Positions 8,260 to 17,842 of a DNA stretch of 64,000 bases are shown piece by piece. The DNA is from Nitrososphaerota archaeon. GTDB taxonomy: Archaea; Thermoproteota; Nitrososphaeria; Nitrososphaerales; Nitrosopumilaceae. Every line of letters starts with the position of its first letter. The first letter of the stretch is position 1. Position numbers and translations under genes: made by a program. The notes below the pieces were generated by a model that was given only the letters and a program-made list of their open reading frames with translations, searched no databases and had not been told where the DNA came from. The stretch covers positions 32,814-96,813 of the forward strand of contig JAJPKL010000007.1 in assembly GCA_021323705.1 (NCBI GenBank), read 5' to 3'.

Positions 8260-9654
8260 GTGACGCAAGTGATACGCAAGTTTAGTTCTAAAGAATCGCG
8301 CAAACCAAGAATTTTGATACTGGGAGGAGGCTTTGCCGGAAGCAATGTACTGCGAGAAGCACAGAATCGTTTGGGCAATAATGCAGAAATAACTCTAGTA
8401 AGCCAAGACAACTTTTTCCTCTTTACGCCTATGCTTCCAGAGATATCATCAGGAATGTTACATCCAAGCGACATATCAACCCCAATCCGAACTTTTTGCA
8501 AAACAGCAAACTTTTGCCATGCAAAGGTTTTATCCATAGATCTGGAAGAAAGAAAAGTCACAGTAGTCAGAATATTTGATCAAAAGGAAACGGTGTTAGA
8601 ATACGACTATATTGTTCTTGCAATGGGAAGCAGAGATAACTTTTTTGGAAATGCAAATATCGAAGAATTCGCGTTTACCATCAAGACTTTAGAAGATGCC
8701 ATTGCAATTAGAAACCATGCAATAAGTGTCCTTGAGTGTGCAGACCAAGAAAAAGACAAGATCCTACAAGAACAGCTTTTGCGGTTTGTCATTGTGGGAG
8801 GAGGATTTGCTGGAGTTGAAATTGCCACAGAGATAAATCACTTTTTGCATGATGCGGCAAAAAATTTTTACAAAAACATCGACCCATCCAAGATACGCGT
8901 CATAATAGTTTCTGCTAGAAACGGCATCTTGCCAGAAGTGGGACAAGAACTAGGCAATTTTGCACTAGACTATGTACGAAAGTCTGGAATCGAAGTAATC
9001 ACAAATACAAAAGCGGTTGACGCAGGAGAAGATCATGTTTTGCTCAGTGACAATACCATCATACCGTGTGCTACCCTCATCTGGGCAGGTGGAGTTACGG
9101 TAGATCCTTTGATAGCGTCGCTCAAATGTGAACACGGCGCATCAGGTCGCGTTGTAGTTGACAAATATTTGAAACTCGAGGAATATCCAAACATATTTGC
9201 ACTAGGAGATTGTGCACATTTGGTTGACCATCATAACGGTGCAGTATATCCCACAACTGCCCAGATTGCAATAAGACAGGCAAAAGTTGTTGCCAAAAAC
9301 TTGGCCGCAGAGATAAACGGGCAAGATAACACAATGGAGGCGTTTGATTATAAAAATAAAGGAGTGATGGCTACAATTGGAAAATGTGTGGGAGTAGCGC
9401 TAATCAACGGAAGAAAAGTATACGGATTTCAGGCATGGTTTTTGTGGAGGCTGTTCTATTGGCTAAACCTGCCTACAAATGAAAAGAAAATAAAAGTTGC
9501 CTTTGACTGGCTGCTTCACCTCATATTTAGGGCAGACATCATGACAGTAGGGTTCATCAAGAAAAAGACGCTGACAAGGCTCGAAACTCCAATTTACTCC
9601 GTTCTGGAAAGAACCCAAGAAGAGTCGTCGTCTGAAAATCTATCATATCTGTAG
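8260..9654 (+). CDS. Type II NADH dehydrogenase (NDH-2 family)
   Basis: A 464-residue FAD-dependent oxidoreductase. The FAD-binding Rossmann motif GGGFAG lies at residues 22-27 and the NAD(P)H-binding GGGFAG near 180; ALGDCAH near 313 closes the FAD site. The C-terminal 100 residues include an amphipathic segment (FLWRLFYWLNLP) as in NDH-2 proteins, which bind the membrane surface and reduce quinone without pumping protons. Related sulfide:quinone reductases have catalytic cysteines not seen here. The start is GTG; it overlaps the stop of a 17-codon upstream ORF (8210-8263) as GTGA, which might couple translation. Confidence 0.87.
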   Translation: MTQVIRKFSSKESRKPRILILGGGFAGSNVLREAQNRLGNNAEITLVSQDNFFLFTPMLPEISSGMLHPSDISTPIRTFCKTANFCHAKVLSIDLEERKVTVVRIFDQKETVLEYDYIVLAMGSRDNFFGNANIEEFAFTIKTLEDAIAIRNHAISVLECADQEKDKILQEQLLRFVIVGGGFAGVEIATEINHFLHDAAKNFYKNIDPSKIRVIIVSARNGILPEVGQELGNFALDYVRKSGIEVITNTKAVDAGEDHVLLSDNTIIPCATLIWAGGVTVDPLIASLKCEHGASGRVVVDKYLKLEEYPNIFALGDCAHLVDHHNGAVYPTTAQIAIRQAKVVAKNLAAEINGQDNTMEAFDYKNKGVMATIGKCVGVALINGRKVYGFQAWFLWRLFYWLNLPTNEKKIKVAFDWLLHLIFRADIMTVGFIKKKTLTRLETPIYSVLERTQEESSSENLSYL

Positions 9655-9710
9655 TGCAAAGGGGATTTTAGAAACCATACATCCAAAATGGTAAAGTACA
9701 AAACATCCTC

Positions 9711-10994
9711 TTGCTTGAAAAATCATTAGTGACTAGCAAATCGAGATTGATATTTGATAAAACAATCCTTCTTACACTGTGTATCATTTGCCTTTTGCCT
9801 ATTTTTTATGTTCCATCATACGCACAGGTTACAACTAAACAAGGAATCTCTACCTCATCAACCACCACTAGCACCCCCGTTCAATTTAATAAAAAAATAT
9901 TTTCTTGGACAGACAGGGTATACATCACAGTATACGCACCAGACTTTAATTCAGACCCTAACCTGATTGATACAATTGGAGAAACTCAGGATGACAAAGT
10001 TACGGTATGTACCACTGGGCATTGCATACCATACAAACTATCTGAGACTGGGACAGATACAGGGATTTTTTCTGGCTATATTGATCTTACAGGCGATCCT
10101 AGTCAGAAAGGCACTGCCGGCATTGATGGAAATGGAGAAAATCCCTCAGGCATCATGTCAACGTGCAACACCACATGTGGACCAACAGGCGGGATGCTGC
10201 CAAGTACTGGTAATGATGGAGTCTCAGTCTCTTTTGAGTACTCACGAGACCAGACAGTAACTGGATCTGCCTTGATTCGCTGGCACCTAGGAGAGGTCCA
10301 CTGGTTACAACCAAACTATTCTTCAGATAGTCAAGGAGTGCTGCAAATTATTGATCCAGACATGAGCGTAAATCCAGATGCTATAAACAAGTTTGATACT
10401 AATGTTTGGTCTGACTCGGATTCGGGAGGCATAAAGCTTACCATGACCGAAACTGACAAAGGTTCGGGCATATTTCAAGGCACAGTATATTTCACAACAC
10501 AGTATCCATCTGCTGGCAACAGACTTCATGTATCAGAAGGAGATACGGTCACAGGGGAATACATTGACAGGACATTGCCTTTGCCTGCATCTCCTGCTGA
10601 TCAAACCAAGCTGCTTGCCACAACTACAGTAGGAGCTACGCTTCCACCACTTGACAGAGTCGCAACAAACAATGCAAGAATAGTTGATTCAACAGGTAAG
10701 ACGCTTGACAGTATAAAAGTTGGGCAACAGATAGGAATAGTGTCAGACATTACAAACAAAATGAACAATAATCAGCCGTTCGCATATCTTGTACAGATAC
10801 AAGACAACAATGGAATAGCCGTCTCGTTGTCGTGGATAACAGGTTCGCTTGCACCAAATCAAAGTATGAGTCTGAGCCAATCATGGATACCAAAATCCGC
10901 AGGAACATACACTGCGCAGATATTTGTGTGGGAAGGAGTAACTGATCCCAACGCATTATCTCCTCCCTTAACGCTACAGATTCCTGTTTCATAA
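9711..10994 (+). CDS. Secreted protein with two related Ig-like domains
   Basis: A 427-residue exported protein with a signal peptide (hydrophobic residues 18-34, cleavage near SYAQ). Two related domains follow: one near residues 60-125 (DRVYITVYAPDFN ... ETGTDTGIFSG) and one near 205-270 (GVLQIIDPDMSVN ... ETDKGSGIFQG). Both end in the E-T-[DG]-x-G-I-F-x-G pattern of thaumarchaeal exported beta-sandwich proteins. A third CARDB-like Ig domain occupies the last 100 residues. CTTGHC and CNTTC are candidate disulfides. The start is TTG at 9711; no ATG is available before the signal peptide. Likely an envelope protein. Confidence 0.72.
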   Translation: MLEKSLVTSKSRLIFDKTILLTLCIICLLPIFYVPSYAQVTTKQGISTSSTTTSTPVQFNKKIFSWTDRVYITVYAPDFNSDPNLIDTIGETQDDKVTVCTTGHCIPYKLSETGTDTGIFSGYIDLTGDPSQKGTAGIDGNGENPSGIMSTCNTTCGPTGGMLPSTGNDGVSVSFEYSRDQTVTGSALIRWHLGEVHWLQPNYSSDSQGVLQIIDPDMSVNPDAINKFDTNVWSDSDSGGIKLTMTETDKGSGIFQGTVYFTTQYPSAGNRLHVSEGDTVTGEYIDRTLPLPASPADQTKLLATTTVGATLPPLDRVATNNARIVDSTGKTLDSIKVGQQIGIVSDITNKMNNNQPFAYLVQIQDNNGIAVSLSWITGSLAPNQSMSLSQSWIPKSAGTYTAQIFVWEGVTDPNALSPPLTLQIPVS

Positions 10995-11177
10995 TTCAAA
11001 TATCTAGAGCGTAAACTGCAAAAATTAATAACTGCAGTTACAGGCGGCATCTAGCTTGTTCAAACTGGAAAGCCTATCATTGATTATGGGAACTACGAAG
11101 ATAAAATATGAATCAGATTTACAATTTTTACCTAACTTCAAGAGAGAAGAATATTTTGTCTAGGGAGGGATACCAGC

Positions 11178-12767
11178 ATGGAGTCTTATGCTAGATACAA
11201 TACTGAAAAAAATGCTAAAGACTATGAAAATTTTATCGAACAGAATCTTGATGCTATAATAGAACGCTATCATAGTGCAGAACAAAAATACCGTAGTTTG
11301 TATGATAACTCACCTGATCTTCTGCGTACAATAAACCTGAAAGGAATCATAATAGACTGTAACAAAACCTATGCAGAGACACTTGGATATTCAAGAGAAG
11401 AGATTATCGGAGTCTCAATATTTGAACATGTAGCAGAAGAGAGCCTGGACGCCTTGAAGGAATCATTCAAGTCGTGGAAGGCACGTGGAAGGGTACGCGA
11501 CAGAAAGATCTGGTTTAAGAGGAAGAATGGAAGTACGTTTCCAGTTTTACTTAGTGCAACAAATCTTTACGATAATAACGGGAATCTAACTGGCAGCAAT
11601 ACCACCATCAGAGATATTTCAGAAATGCATAATGCTCAAAAGCAATTAGAGGAACACGAAAAACTGTTACAAAAACAATACGACCAGATTTGTGTTGCTA
11701 ACAAGGCTTTGTTGGAGACAGAACAAAGATATCGAAGTCTATACGATAACTCACCTGATCTTCTGCGTACCATAGACCGGAATGGCATAATTGTGGATTG
11801 CAATAATGCATATACAGAAAATCTACGTTGTTCAAAAAAAGAATGTCTTGGAAAATCAGTTTTTGATCATACTGCAGAGAGGAGTATCAAAGACATTCAA
11901 GATACTCTAGAACAGTGGCGGAATGGACAACCAATAAAAGCAAAAGAAATCTGGACAAAGCGAAAAGACGGAAGCATATTCCCAACCTTGCTTAGTATTA
12001 CCAGCCTTTATGATAAAGACAAAAAACTGATTGGGCGTATAGCATCGCTTCGAGATATGACAGAGATTTACTTGGCAAGAGATGAGATAGAGCAGCAGAA
12101 AATAAAACGCATCAGCGACATGGGTGCACTTTCTGCACGTATTGCGCATGACCTCAAAAACCCATTATCGGTGATTAAGAACAGTGTAGAATTAATGAAG
12201 ATGAGGTCATCCGATTCGGATGAAAAGACAAAGAACGATTACGAGAGAATAGAAAAAGCAACGGTCAGAATCGCCCATCAGATAGAAGAAGTGCTGGAAT
12301 ATGTTTGGCCCAAACCATTAGAGTTTTCAAATGCCTCGTTGCTTGAGATTTTTGACACAGTAATATCAAAGATCAACGTTCAACAAGTAGTGATAGATCT
12401 TCCTAAAACAGATATCAGCATAATCTGCGATGCAGCAAAACTAGAGATAGTTTTTTCAAATCTTATATTAAACGCAATTCAAGCTATGAATGGAACAGGA
12501 AACCTCTACATAAAAATGAGAGATGACAAAGACTCAGTGATTATCATGATAGAAGATACAGGCCATGGAATTCCTCCAGATCTACTCCCAAAAATATTTG
12601 AACCGTTATTTACTACAAGACAGATAGGAACAGGTCTGGGATTAGTAAGCTGTAAAAGCATTGTCGAGAAACACGGAGGCTCGATAGACATACAATCTGA
12701 GGTTAACAAGGGCACAACATTTGTCATCAAGTTGCCAAAAATGCATAATGTTGAATTAAGTTACTGA
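11178..12767 (+). CDS. Soluble double-PAS sensor histidine kinase
   Basis: A 529-residue kinase with no membrane segment. PAS domain 1 spans about residues 34-150 and PAS domain 2 about 175-290; both open with YRSLYDNSPDLLRTI. The dimerisation/phosphoacceptor helix has H-D-L-K-N-P near residue 325. The ATP-binding domain has an N box (NLILNAIQ, about 427), G1 box (DTGHGIP, about 460) and G2 box (GTGLGL, about 484). It therefore senses an internal signal and should phosphorylate a response regulator, which is not adjacent. A clear Shine-Dalgarno site GGGAGGG precedes the ATG, unusual in this mostly leaderless window. Confidence 0.92.
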   Translation: MESYARYNTEKNAKDYENFIEQNLDAIIERYHSAEQKYRSLYDNSPDLLRTINLKGIIIDCNKTYAETLGYSREEIIGVSIFEHVAEESLDALKESFKSWKARGRVRDRKIWFKRKNGSTFPVLLSATNLYDNNGNLTGSNTTIRDISEMHNAQKQLEEHEKLLQKQYDQICVANKALLETEQRYRSLYDNSPDLLRTIDRNGIIVDCNNAYTENLRCSKKECLGKSVFDHTAERSIKDIQDTLEQWRNGQPIKAKEIWTKRKDGSIFPTLLSITSLYDKDKKLIGRIASLRDMTEIYLARDEIEQQKIKRISDMGALSARIAHDLKNPLSVIKNSVELMKMRSSDSDEKTKNDYERIEKATVRIAHQIEEVLEYVWPKPLEFSNASLLEIFDTVISKINVQQVVIDLPKTDISIICDAAKLEIVFSNLILNAIQAMNGTGNLYIKMRDDKDSVIIMIEDTGHGIPPDLLPKIFEPLFTTRQIGTGLGLVSCKSIVEKHGGSIDIQSEVNKGTTFVIKLPKMHNVELSY

Positions 12768-12854
12768 AATTAAAAATCCCGCCATACAACAACCAGATAA
12801 ACAAACTTTCAAGAAGGCTAAAATTATACCTACATCTAGTTAATTTGTAATTTA

Positions 12855-14531
12855 ATGGAAATATCAAGTAGGAACGTAGTCGAAGGCCCTTCAAGGGCAC
12901 CACACAGAGCAATGTACAAAGCAATGGGACTAACAGACAGCGATCTTGGCAAACCATTCATCGGAGTCTCACATACAGGTAACGAAGCAACTCCGTGCAA
13001 TATTCATCTCGGTAGATTATCACTTCATGCAAAGGCCGGGGTTCAAGAAGCTGGAGGCACCCCAAGAGAATTTTCAACAATAGCAGTAAGCGATGGAATA
13101 GCTATGGGTCACGAAGGCATGAAATCATCTCTAGTCAGCAGGGAAATAATAGCAGATTCTATCGAGTTGATGGTAAGAGCTCACCAGTATGACGGTCTTG
13201 TAGGTATTGCAGGTTGTGATAAAAGTTTACCAGGTTCTATGATGGCAATGGCTAGATTGAACATACCATCAGTCTTTGTGTATGGCGGGACCATAATGCC
13301 TGGCATCTACGAAGGAAAGCAGGTCACAGTTCAAGATGTATATGAAGCAGTTGGGTCGTACGAGGCAGGCCAGTTAACTCTTGAAGCACTCAAAAATTTA
13401 GAAAACGTAGCGTGCCCCAATGCCGGTTCTTGTGGAGGCATGTATACTGCAAACACCATGGCATCGATCAGCGAAGCGATAGGACTGGCATTGCCTGGAA
13501 GCGCTTCTCCGCCAGCAGAAGATCCAAGAAGGGAAAAATTTGTTCACGATAGCGGCAAGGCAGTGATGAATCTGCTTGAGACAGGAATAAGACCAAAAGA
13601 TATTCTTACGTATGAGGCATTTGAAAATGCCATAATCATAGCAAATGCCATAGGAGGCTCGACAAACGCAGTATTACACCTCTTGGCTTTATCAAGAGAA
13701 ATTGGAGTGAGTCTAACTCTTGAAGACTTTGAAAAAGTGAGAAAAAGAACACCGCACATTGCCGACATGAGACCTGGAGGGTTTTATGTTATGCTAGACC
13801 TCGATAAAATAGGCGGGATTCCATTGGTGATGAAGAGCCTCCAGAAAAAAAATCTCTTAAATGAAAATGTTTTAACTGTGACCGGCAAAACCATGAAACA
13901 AAATCTAGATACAATCACACTTTCGTTCACTGAAAATCAAAAAGTTCTAAAACCAATAGAAAACCCAATTCATGATGTAGGGACCTTGACTGTCCTTAGA
14001 GGTTCTCTTGCACCTGACGGTGCTGTAGTAAAGGTAGCAGGAATGCACACTACAGAATTTGTAGGCAAGGCTAGAGTATTTGACAGAGAAGAAGATGCGT
14101 TTGATGCAATATCAAGACGGGAGATTAAGGAACATGACATAGTCATAATAAGATACGAGGGACCAAAAGGTGGTCCAGGCATGAGGGAAATGCTCGGAGT
14201 TACAGCAGCTTTGGTCGGACAAAAATTGGGTGAAAAAGTTGCGTTGATAACTGACGGTAGGTTTTCAGGAGCTACAAGAGGTTTGATGATAGGCCATGTT
14301 GCACCAGAAGCAGCAGTAGGTGGCAACATTGCGTTAGTAAGAAACGGAGATGAGATCAGGATCAATATTGCAAAAAACAGCTTAGATATAGTGGTATCTG
14401 AAAGCGAACTTGAAGAACGCAGAAAACAGTGGAAACCAAGAAAACCAAATTACGAAAGAGGCGCATTGGCAAAGTTTGCCTCGCTTGTTACCTCAGCTTC
14501 CGAAGGCGCGATAACAAAACCCAAGTGGTAG
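12855..14531 (+). CDS. ilvD: Dihydroxy-acid dehydratase
   Basis: A 558-residue Fe-S dehydratase converting 2,3-dihydroxy-isovalerate and -methylvalerate to the 2-oxo acids of valine/leucine and isoleucine synthesis. Cluster cysteines are visible in [15 protein letters not shown] and [16 protein letters not shown], and the C-terminal swivelling domain has the [10 protein letters not shown] motif. Length and order are normal. A TATA-like AAATTATACC lies about 33 nt before the ATG. It stands apart from the ilvBN-leuAB cluster 27 kb away. I see no ilvC in the window. Confidence 0.96.
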   Translation: MEISSRNVVEGPSRAPHRAMYKAMGLTDSDLGKPFIGVSHTGNEATPCNIHLGRLSLHAKAGVQEAGGTPREFSTIAVSDGIAMGHEGMKSSLVSREIIADSIELMVRAHQYDGLVGIAGCDKSLPGSMMAMARLNIPSVFVYGGTIMPGIYEGKQVTVQDVYEAVGSYEAGQLTLEALKNLENVACPNAGSCGGMYTANTMASISEAIGLALPGSASPPAEDPRREKFVHDSGKAVMNLLETGIRPKDILTYEAFENAIIIANAIGGSTNAVLHLLALSREIGVSLTLEDFEKVRKRTPHIADMRPGGFYVMLDLDKIGGIPLVMKSLQKKNLLNENVLTVTGKTMKQNLDTITLSFTENQKVLKPIENPIHDVGTLTVLRGSLAPDGAVVKVAGMHTTEFVGKARVFDREEDAFDAISRREIKEHDIVIIRYEGPKGGPGMREMLGVTAALVGQKLGEKVALITDGRFSGATRGLMIGHVAPEAAVGGNIALVRNGDEIRINIAKNSLDIVVSESELEERRKQWKPRKPNYERGALAKFASLVTSASEGAITKPKW

Positions 14532-14537
14532 AACAAG

Positions 14538-14753
14538 TCAATACTCTTTTGGAAAGTGATATTGACAGAAAAACCTCAACTTTTGTCCCATTTTCTTGGC
14601 AGTAACAGAAACCCCCTCATCCAAACTTTTGTCACATATGATACATGCTGCCTCTTTTACGGTGGATTTTACTTGCTGCTTTTTCTTTGAAAAATACAAG
14701 TCCTGAAAGAGGAAGTTGTCATGGCCAATCCCATGAGCCAGCATCTGAGACAT
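14538..14753 (-). CDS. Small Cys/His zinc-binding protein
   Basis: A 71-residue protein. The C-terminal half has C-I-I-C and, about 20 residues later, FFCQYHFPKEY, giving a C-x2-C ... C-x2-H set suited to one zinc ion. The middle is lysine rich (SKKKQQVKST). It belongs to the style of tiny treble-clef-like proteins seen several times in this window (25336, 29576). A TATA box CTTTATATG at about 14775-14784 suggests transcription starts near the ATG. It is divergent from trpE across a palindrome. Function is unknown. Confidence 0.62.
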   Translation of the reverse strand: MSQMLAHGIGHDNFLFQDLYFSKKKQQVKSTVKEAACIICDKSLDEGVSVTAKKMGQKLRFFCQYHFPKEY

Positions 14754-14786
14754 ATAGAATATAGATCACTTCATTGCATATAAAGG

Positions 14787-14803
14787 TACCGTACCATACG
14801 GTA
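14787..14803. promoter_or_regulatory. Palindrome between small zinc gene and trpE
   Basis: TACCGTA-CCA-TACGGTA is a perfect 7-bp inverted repeat with a 3-bp centre. It lies just upstream of the minus-strand TATA box (about 14775-14784) and about 25 bp before the trpE TATA box (TTTAAATATA, from 14828). It is placed to act as an operator for one or both divergent promoters. Confidence 0.45.
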
Positions 14804-14859
14804 ATTTTTGTTCGTAGAGTGACAATTTTAAATATAGTTAGAAAGACGATTCTGCATGG

Positions 14860-16215
14860 GTGGCCACATTTGGGCATTCGAACCTTAAGATAATACCCCT
14901 AGAGTATTCTGGCTCCCAATTTGATCTGTATAGCAAGATTTCAAGAAATTACGACTATTCATTTCTCTTCGAGTCGTTAACAGGACCTGAAGAACTGGCT
15001 GAAACATCAATCATGGGATTTGATCCTTCAGTGGTGATAAAGGGGTTTTCTGACAAAGTAACGCTACATTACAAGAATGGTTCCACTACCACTATCAAAA
15101 CCGAAGACCCGTTATCAGAAATCAAAAAGTTCATTCACCAAGCTCCTGATCAAAAATATCGATATGTAGGTGGCGCAGTGGGCATCATAAACTATGATGC
15201 CATCAGACTATGGGAAAAGATTCCAAATTCACACAATGGAAATAGTTCTTCATTGATGGAGTTTGGAATATACGATGATGGGATACTTTACGATAACAAA
15301 GAAAAAAAATCATTTTACTTCTATTACGATGAAAACAGAATACAGAAATTCTCACACGACGAGACAAACTTGGGTTCATTTTCAGTCTCAGAAATCAAGG
15401 AGAATTTAGACAAGAGATATTTTGAAGACATGGTAAGCCATGCAAAACAGTACATACATGATGGGGATATTTTCCAGGTTGTACTTTCAAGAAAATTCAA
15501 CTTTAATGCAAGTGGGGACTTTCTAAAAGTTTACAAGCATCTCAGGCAGATCAACCCATCTCCATATCTTTATCATATGAAGCTGGGCGACAGGACTATC
15601 ATAGGGTCTAGCCCAGAGATGTTGTTGAGAATAACTGGAAATAGCGTTGAGACATTTCCAATAGCGGGTACACGGCCAATTACAAATGATGAAAAGAAAA
15701 ATGAAATTCTAAGAGAGGAGATGCTACATGATGAAAAGGAACTAGCCGAACACACAATGCTGGTAGACCTAGGCCGCAACGATATTGGACGGGTTTGCAA
15801 ATATGGCTCTGTTCATGTCAAAGAATTGATGGCAGTGAAAAAATTCAGCCACGTACAACACATGGTGACTCATGTGGTAGGCACGCTTGATAAAAAATAT
15901 GATGTGTTCGATGCCATAAAAGCAGTCTTTCCAGCAGGCACCGTATCAGGTGCACCCAAGATACGATCCATGGAAATCATCGACGAGCTAGAACCTGATG
16001 CAAGAGGTCCATATGCGGGTGCTGTAGGATATTTTTCTTTTAACGGATGCTGCGATTTTGCCATTGCTATCAGAACAATCTTCATGGACGGACAGCAAGG
16101 ATTTGTTCAGACTGGTGCAGGCATTGTCTCAGACTCTATTGCCGAAAATGAATGGATGGAAACCCAGCACAAGGCAAATGCAATGATATCGGCATTAAAG
16201 GAGGCCGCCAAATGA
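14860..16215 (+). CDS. trpE: Anthranilate synthase component I
   Basis: A 451-residue enzyme that turns chorismate plus ammonia (from TrpG) into anthranilate, the first committed step of tryptophan synthesis. The C-terminal chorismate-binding domain shows SSPEMLLRI, the PIAGTRP segment, the LVDLGRNDIGRVC motif and AGTVSGAPKIRSMEII. The N-terminal domain with FLFESL corresponds to the tryptophan feedback site. The GTG start at 14860 is about 27 nt from the TATA box, giving a nearly leaderless mRNA; a nearby ATG at 14856 is out of frame. It is the first gene of a six-gene operon with overlapping ends. Confidence 0.96.
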   Translation: MATFGHSNLKIIPLEYSGSQFDLYSKISRNYDYSFLFESLTGPEELAETSIMGFDPSVVIKGFSDKVTLHYKNGSTTTIKTEDPLSEIKKFIHQAPDQKYRYVGGAVGIINYDAIRLWEKIPNSHNGNSSSLMEFGIYDDGILYDNKEKKSFYFYYDENRIQKFSHDETNLGSFSVSEIKENLDKRYFEDMVSHAKQYIHDGDIFQVVLSRKFNFNASGDFLKVYKHLRQINPSPYLYHMKLGDRTIIGSSPEMLLRITGNSVETFPIAGTRPITNDEKKNEILREEMLHDEKELAEHTMLVDLGRNDIGRVCKYGSVHVKELMAVKKFSHVQHMVTHVVGTLDKKYDVFDAIKAVFPAGTVSGAPKIRSMEIIDELEPDARGPYAGAVGYFSFNGCCDFAIAIRTIFMDGQQGFVQTGAGIVSDSIAENEWMETQHKANAMISALKEAAK

Positions 16216-16799
16216 AATTTTTGATTATAGACAATTATGATTCCTTTGTGTACAACATAGCACAGCTATTAGGAGAGCTTGGGGTAGACTCGGACGTAAT
16301 AAGAAACGACAAGATAACGCTAGAAGAAATCAAGAAGAGTAATTACGACGCAATAATAATTTCACCCGGTCCTGGAACTCCAGAAGATGAAAAATATTTT
16401 GGAGTTTGCACAAAAGTGATAAAGGAAATAGGACCTACAAAGCCAATACTTGGAGTTTGTTTGGGGCACCAAGGAATAATTCATGCCTTTGGGGGCAAGG
16501 TTGTAAATGCTGGAAACGTCAGGCATGGAAAAACAAGTCCTGTAGAACATTCCAAGTCTCCGCTGTTTGAGGGAGTTCAAAATCCATTCAGAGCTACAAG
16601 ATACCATTCGCTTGTGGGTGACAAAACTGTAATACCAGATGATCTTAAGGTAACTGCCGTTGCAAAAGACGACAACGAGATAATGGCGGTAAGTCATAAA
16701 AAATATCTCATCGAAGGAGTCCAGTTCCATCCAGAGTCTATCATGACAAGCGAAGGAAAGAAAATACTTGGTAATTTCATAAAGATGATCAAAAAATGA
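16212..16799 (+). CDS. trpG: Anthranilate synthase component II (glutaminase)
   Basis: A 195-residue class I glutamine amidotransferase that feeds ammonia to TrpE. The nucleophile elbow is G-V-C-L-G-H-Q-G and the His/Glu pair is in QFHPESIMT near the C-terminus; the N-terminus begins with the typical FLIIDNYDSFVYNI. The start is placed at the ATG overlapping the trpE stop (ATGA) because the family motif begins there; an earlier in-frame start at 16152 would add 20 unrelated residues. Confidence 0.95.
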   Translation: MKFLIIDNYDSFVYNIAQLLGELGVDSDVIRNDKITLEEIKKSNYDAIIISPGPGTPEDEKYFGVCTKVIKEIGPTKPILGVCLGHQGIIHAFGGKVVNAGNVRHGKTSPVEHSKSPLFEGVQNPFRATRYHSLVGDKTVIPDDLKVTAVAKDDNEIMAVSHKKYLIEGVQFHPESIMTSEGKKILGNFIKMIKK

Positions 16800-17842
16800 T
16801 TGCAGAAACTATCTCAAAACTGGAACACAAAAAAGATCTTACCTACGATGAGATGTCTAACGTGATAAATGACATTTTGAACGGAAAGAATTCAGTTCAG
16901 GAAACTACTTACTTTCTCAAAAACCTTACCCAAAAAGGAGAATCGGATGGTGAGCTTTTAGCAATGCTTGACACAATGCAGAAACACGCTATACACATAG
17001 AGCCAAAATGTAATGGAAAGTTAATTGATGTATGCGGCACAGGCGGAGATAAAATGTGCACCTTCAATGTTTCAACAACCGCGGCCTTTGTCATAGCGGC
17101 TGGAGGAGGAAACGTAGCAAAACATGGAAACCGGTCAACTTCTGGGATAAGCGGCAGTGCCGATATCTTTGAATATTTTGGATACGACCTCAACATGGAG
17201 CCAAAAAAAGTCCAGAAAATAATTGAAAAATTCCACATTGGGTTTATGTTTGCTCAGAGGTTTCACCCTGCTATGAAGAATGTTGCAGATGCAAGAAAGG
17301 CGTTAGGAACAAGGACCGCGTTCAACGTGCTTGGGCCACTGAGCAATCCGGCATCTGTCAAGAATCAACTAGTAGGAGTATTTTCTCCTCAATATCTACA
17401 ACGAGTCATAACGCTGCTACAATCACGAGGGTCTGAAAATGTAATGACTGTAATCTCTGACGACGGGTTAGATGAACTGTCAACTACATCAAAAAACAAG
17501 ATCTGCCACTTGAAAGACGGTCAAGTCTCCAATTTTGTATTAGATCCTTCTTCGCTGGGCTTGGCAAAAACTAATCTTGCTGACATACAAGTGTCAACAA
17601 AAAATGAAGCGATAAGGTCATTTGTTTCAGTTCTAAATAATACCGGAAAAAAATCAATGATAGACATCACAGCATTAAATGCGGCTGCAGGTTTTATTGT
17701 AGGAGGGGTTTCTGACAGATTTGATGAAGCGTTGAATATCGCCTTTGATACCATTCACAGCGGGAAACCATTTGATCTTTTTAAGGAATTTATCAAGTAT
17801 TGTGGCGATGTCAGCAAAATAGAGGAGTTGACAAATAATTGA
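16796..17842 (+). CDS. trpD: Anthranilate phosphoribosyltransferase
   Basis: A 348-residue enzyme adding phosphoribose from PRPP to anthranilate. The PRPP/Mg site CGTGGDKMCTFNVST is near residue 79 and KHGNRSTSGISGSAD, contacting anthranilate and pyrophosphate, follows near 109. The helical N-terminal domain and the length are typical. It overlaps trpG by 4 nt (ATGA) and trpC by 4 nt. Confidence 0.95.
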   Translation: MIAETISKLEHKKDLTYDEMSNVINDILNGKNSVQETTYFLKNLTQKGESDGELLAMLDTMQKHAIHIEPKCNGKLIDVCGTGGDKMCTFNVSTTAAFVIAAGGGNVAKHGNRSTSGISGSADIFEYFGYDLNMEPKKVQKIIEKFHIGFMFAQRFHPAMKNVADARKALGTRTAFNVLGPLSNPASVKNQLVGVFSPQYLQRVITLLQSRGSENVMTVISDDGLDELSTTSKNKICHLKDGQVSNFVLDPSSLGLAKTNLADIQVSTKNEAIRSFVSVLNNTGKKSMIDITALNAAAGFIVGGVSDRFDEALNIAFDTIHSGKPFDLFKEFIKYCGDVSKIEELTNN

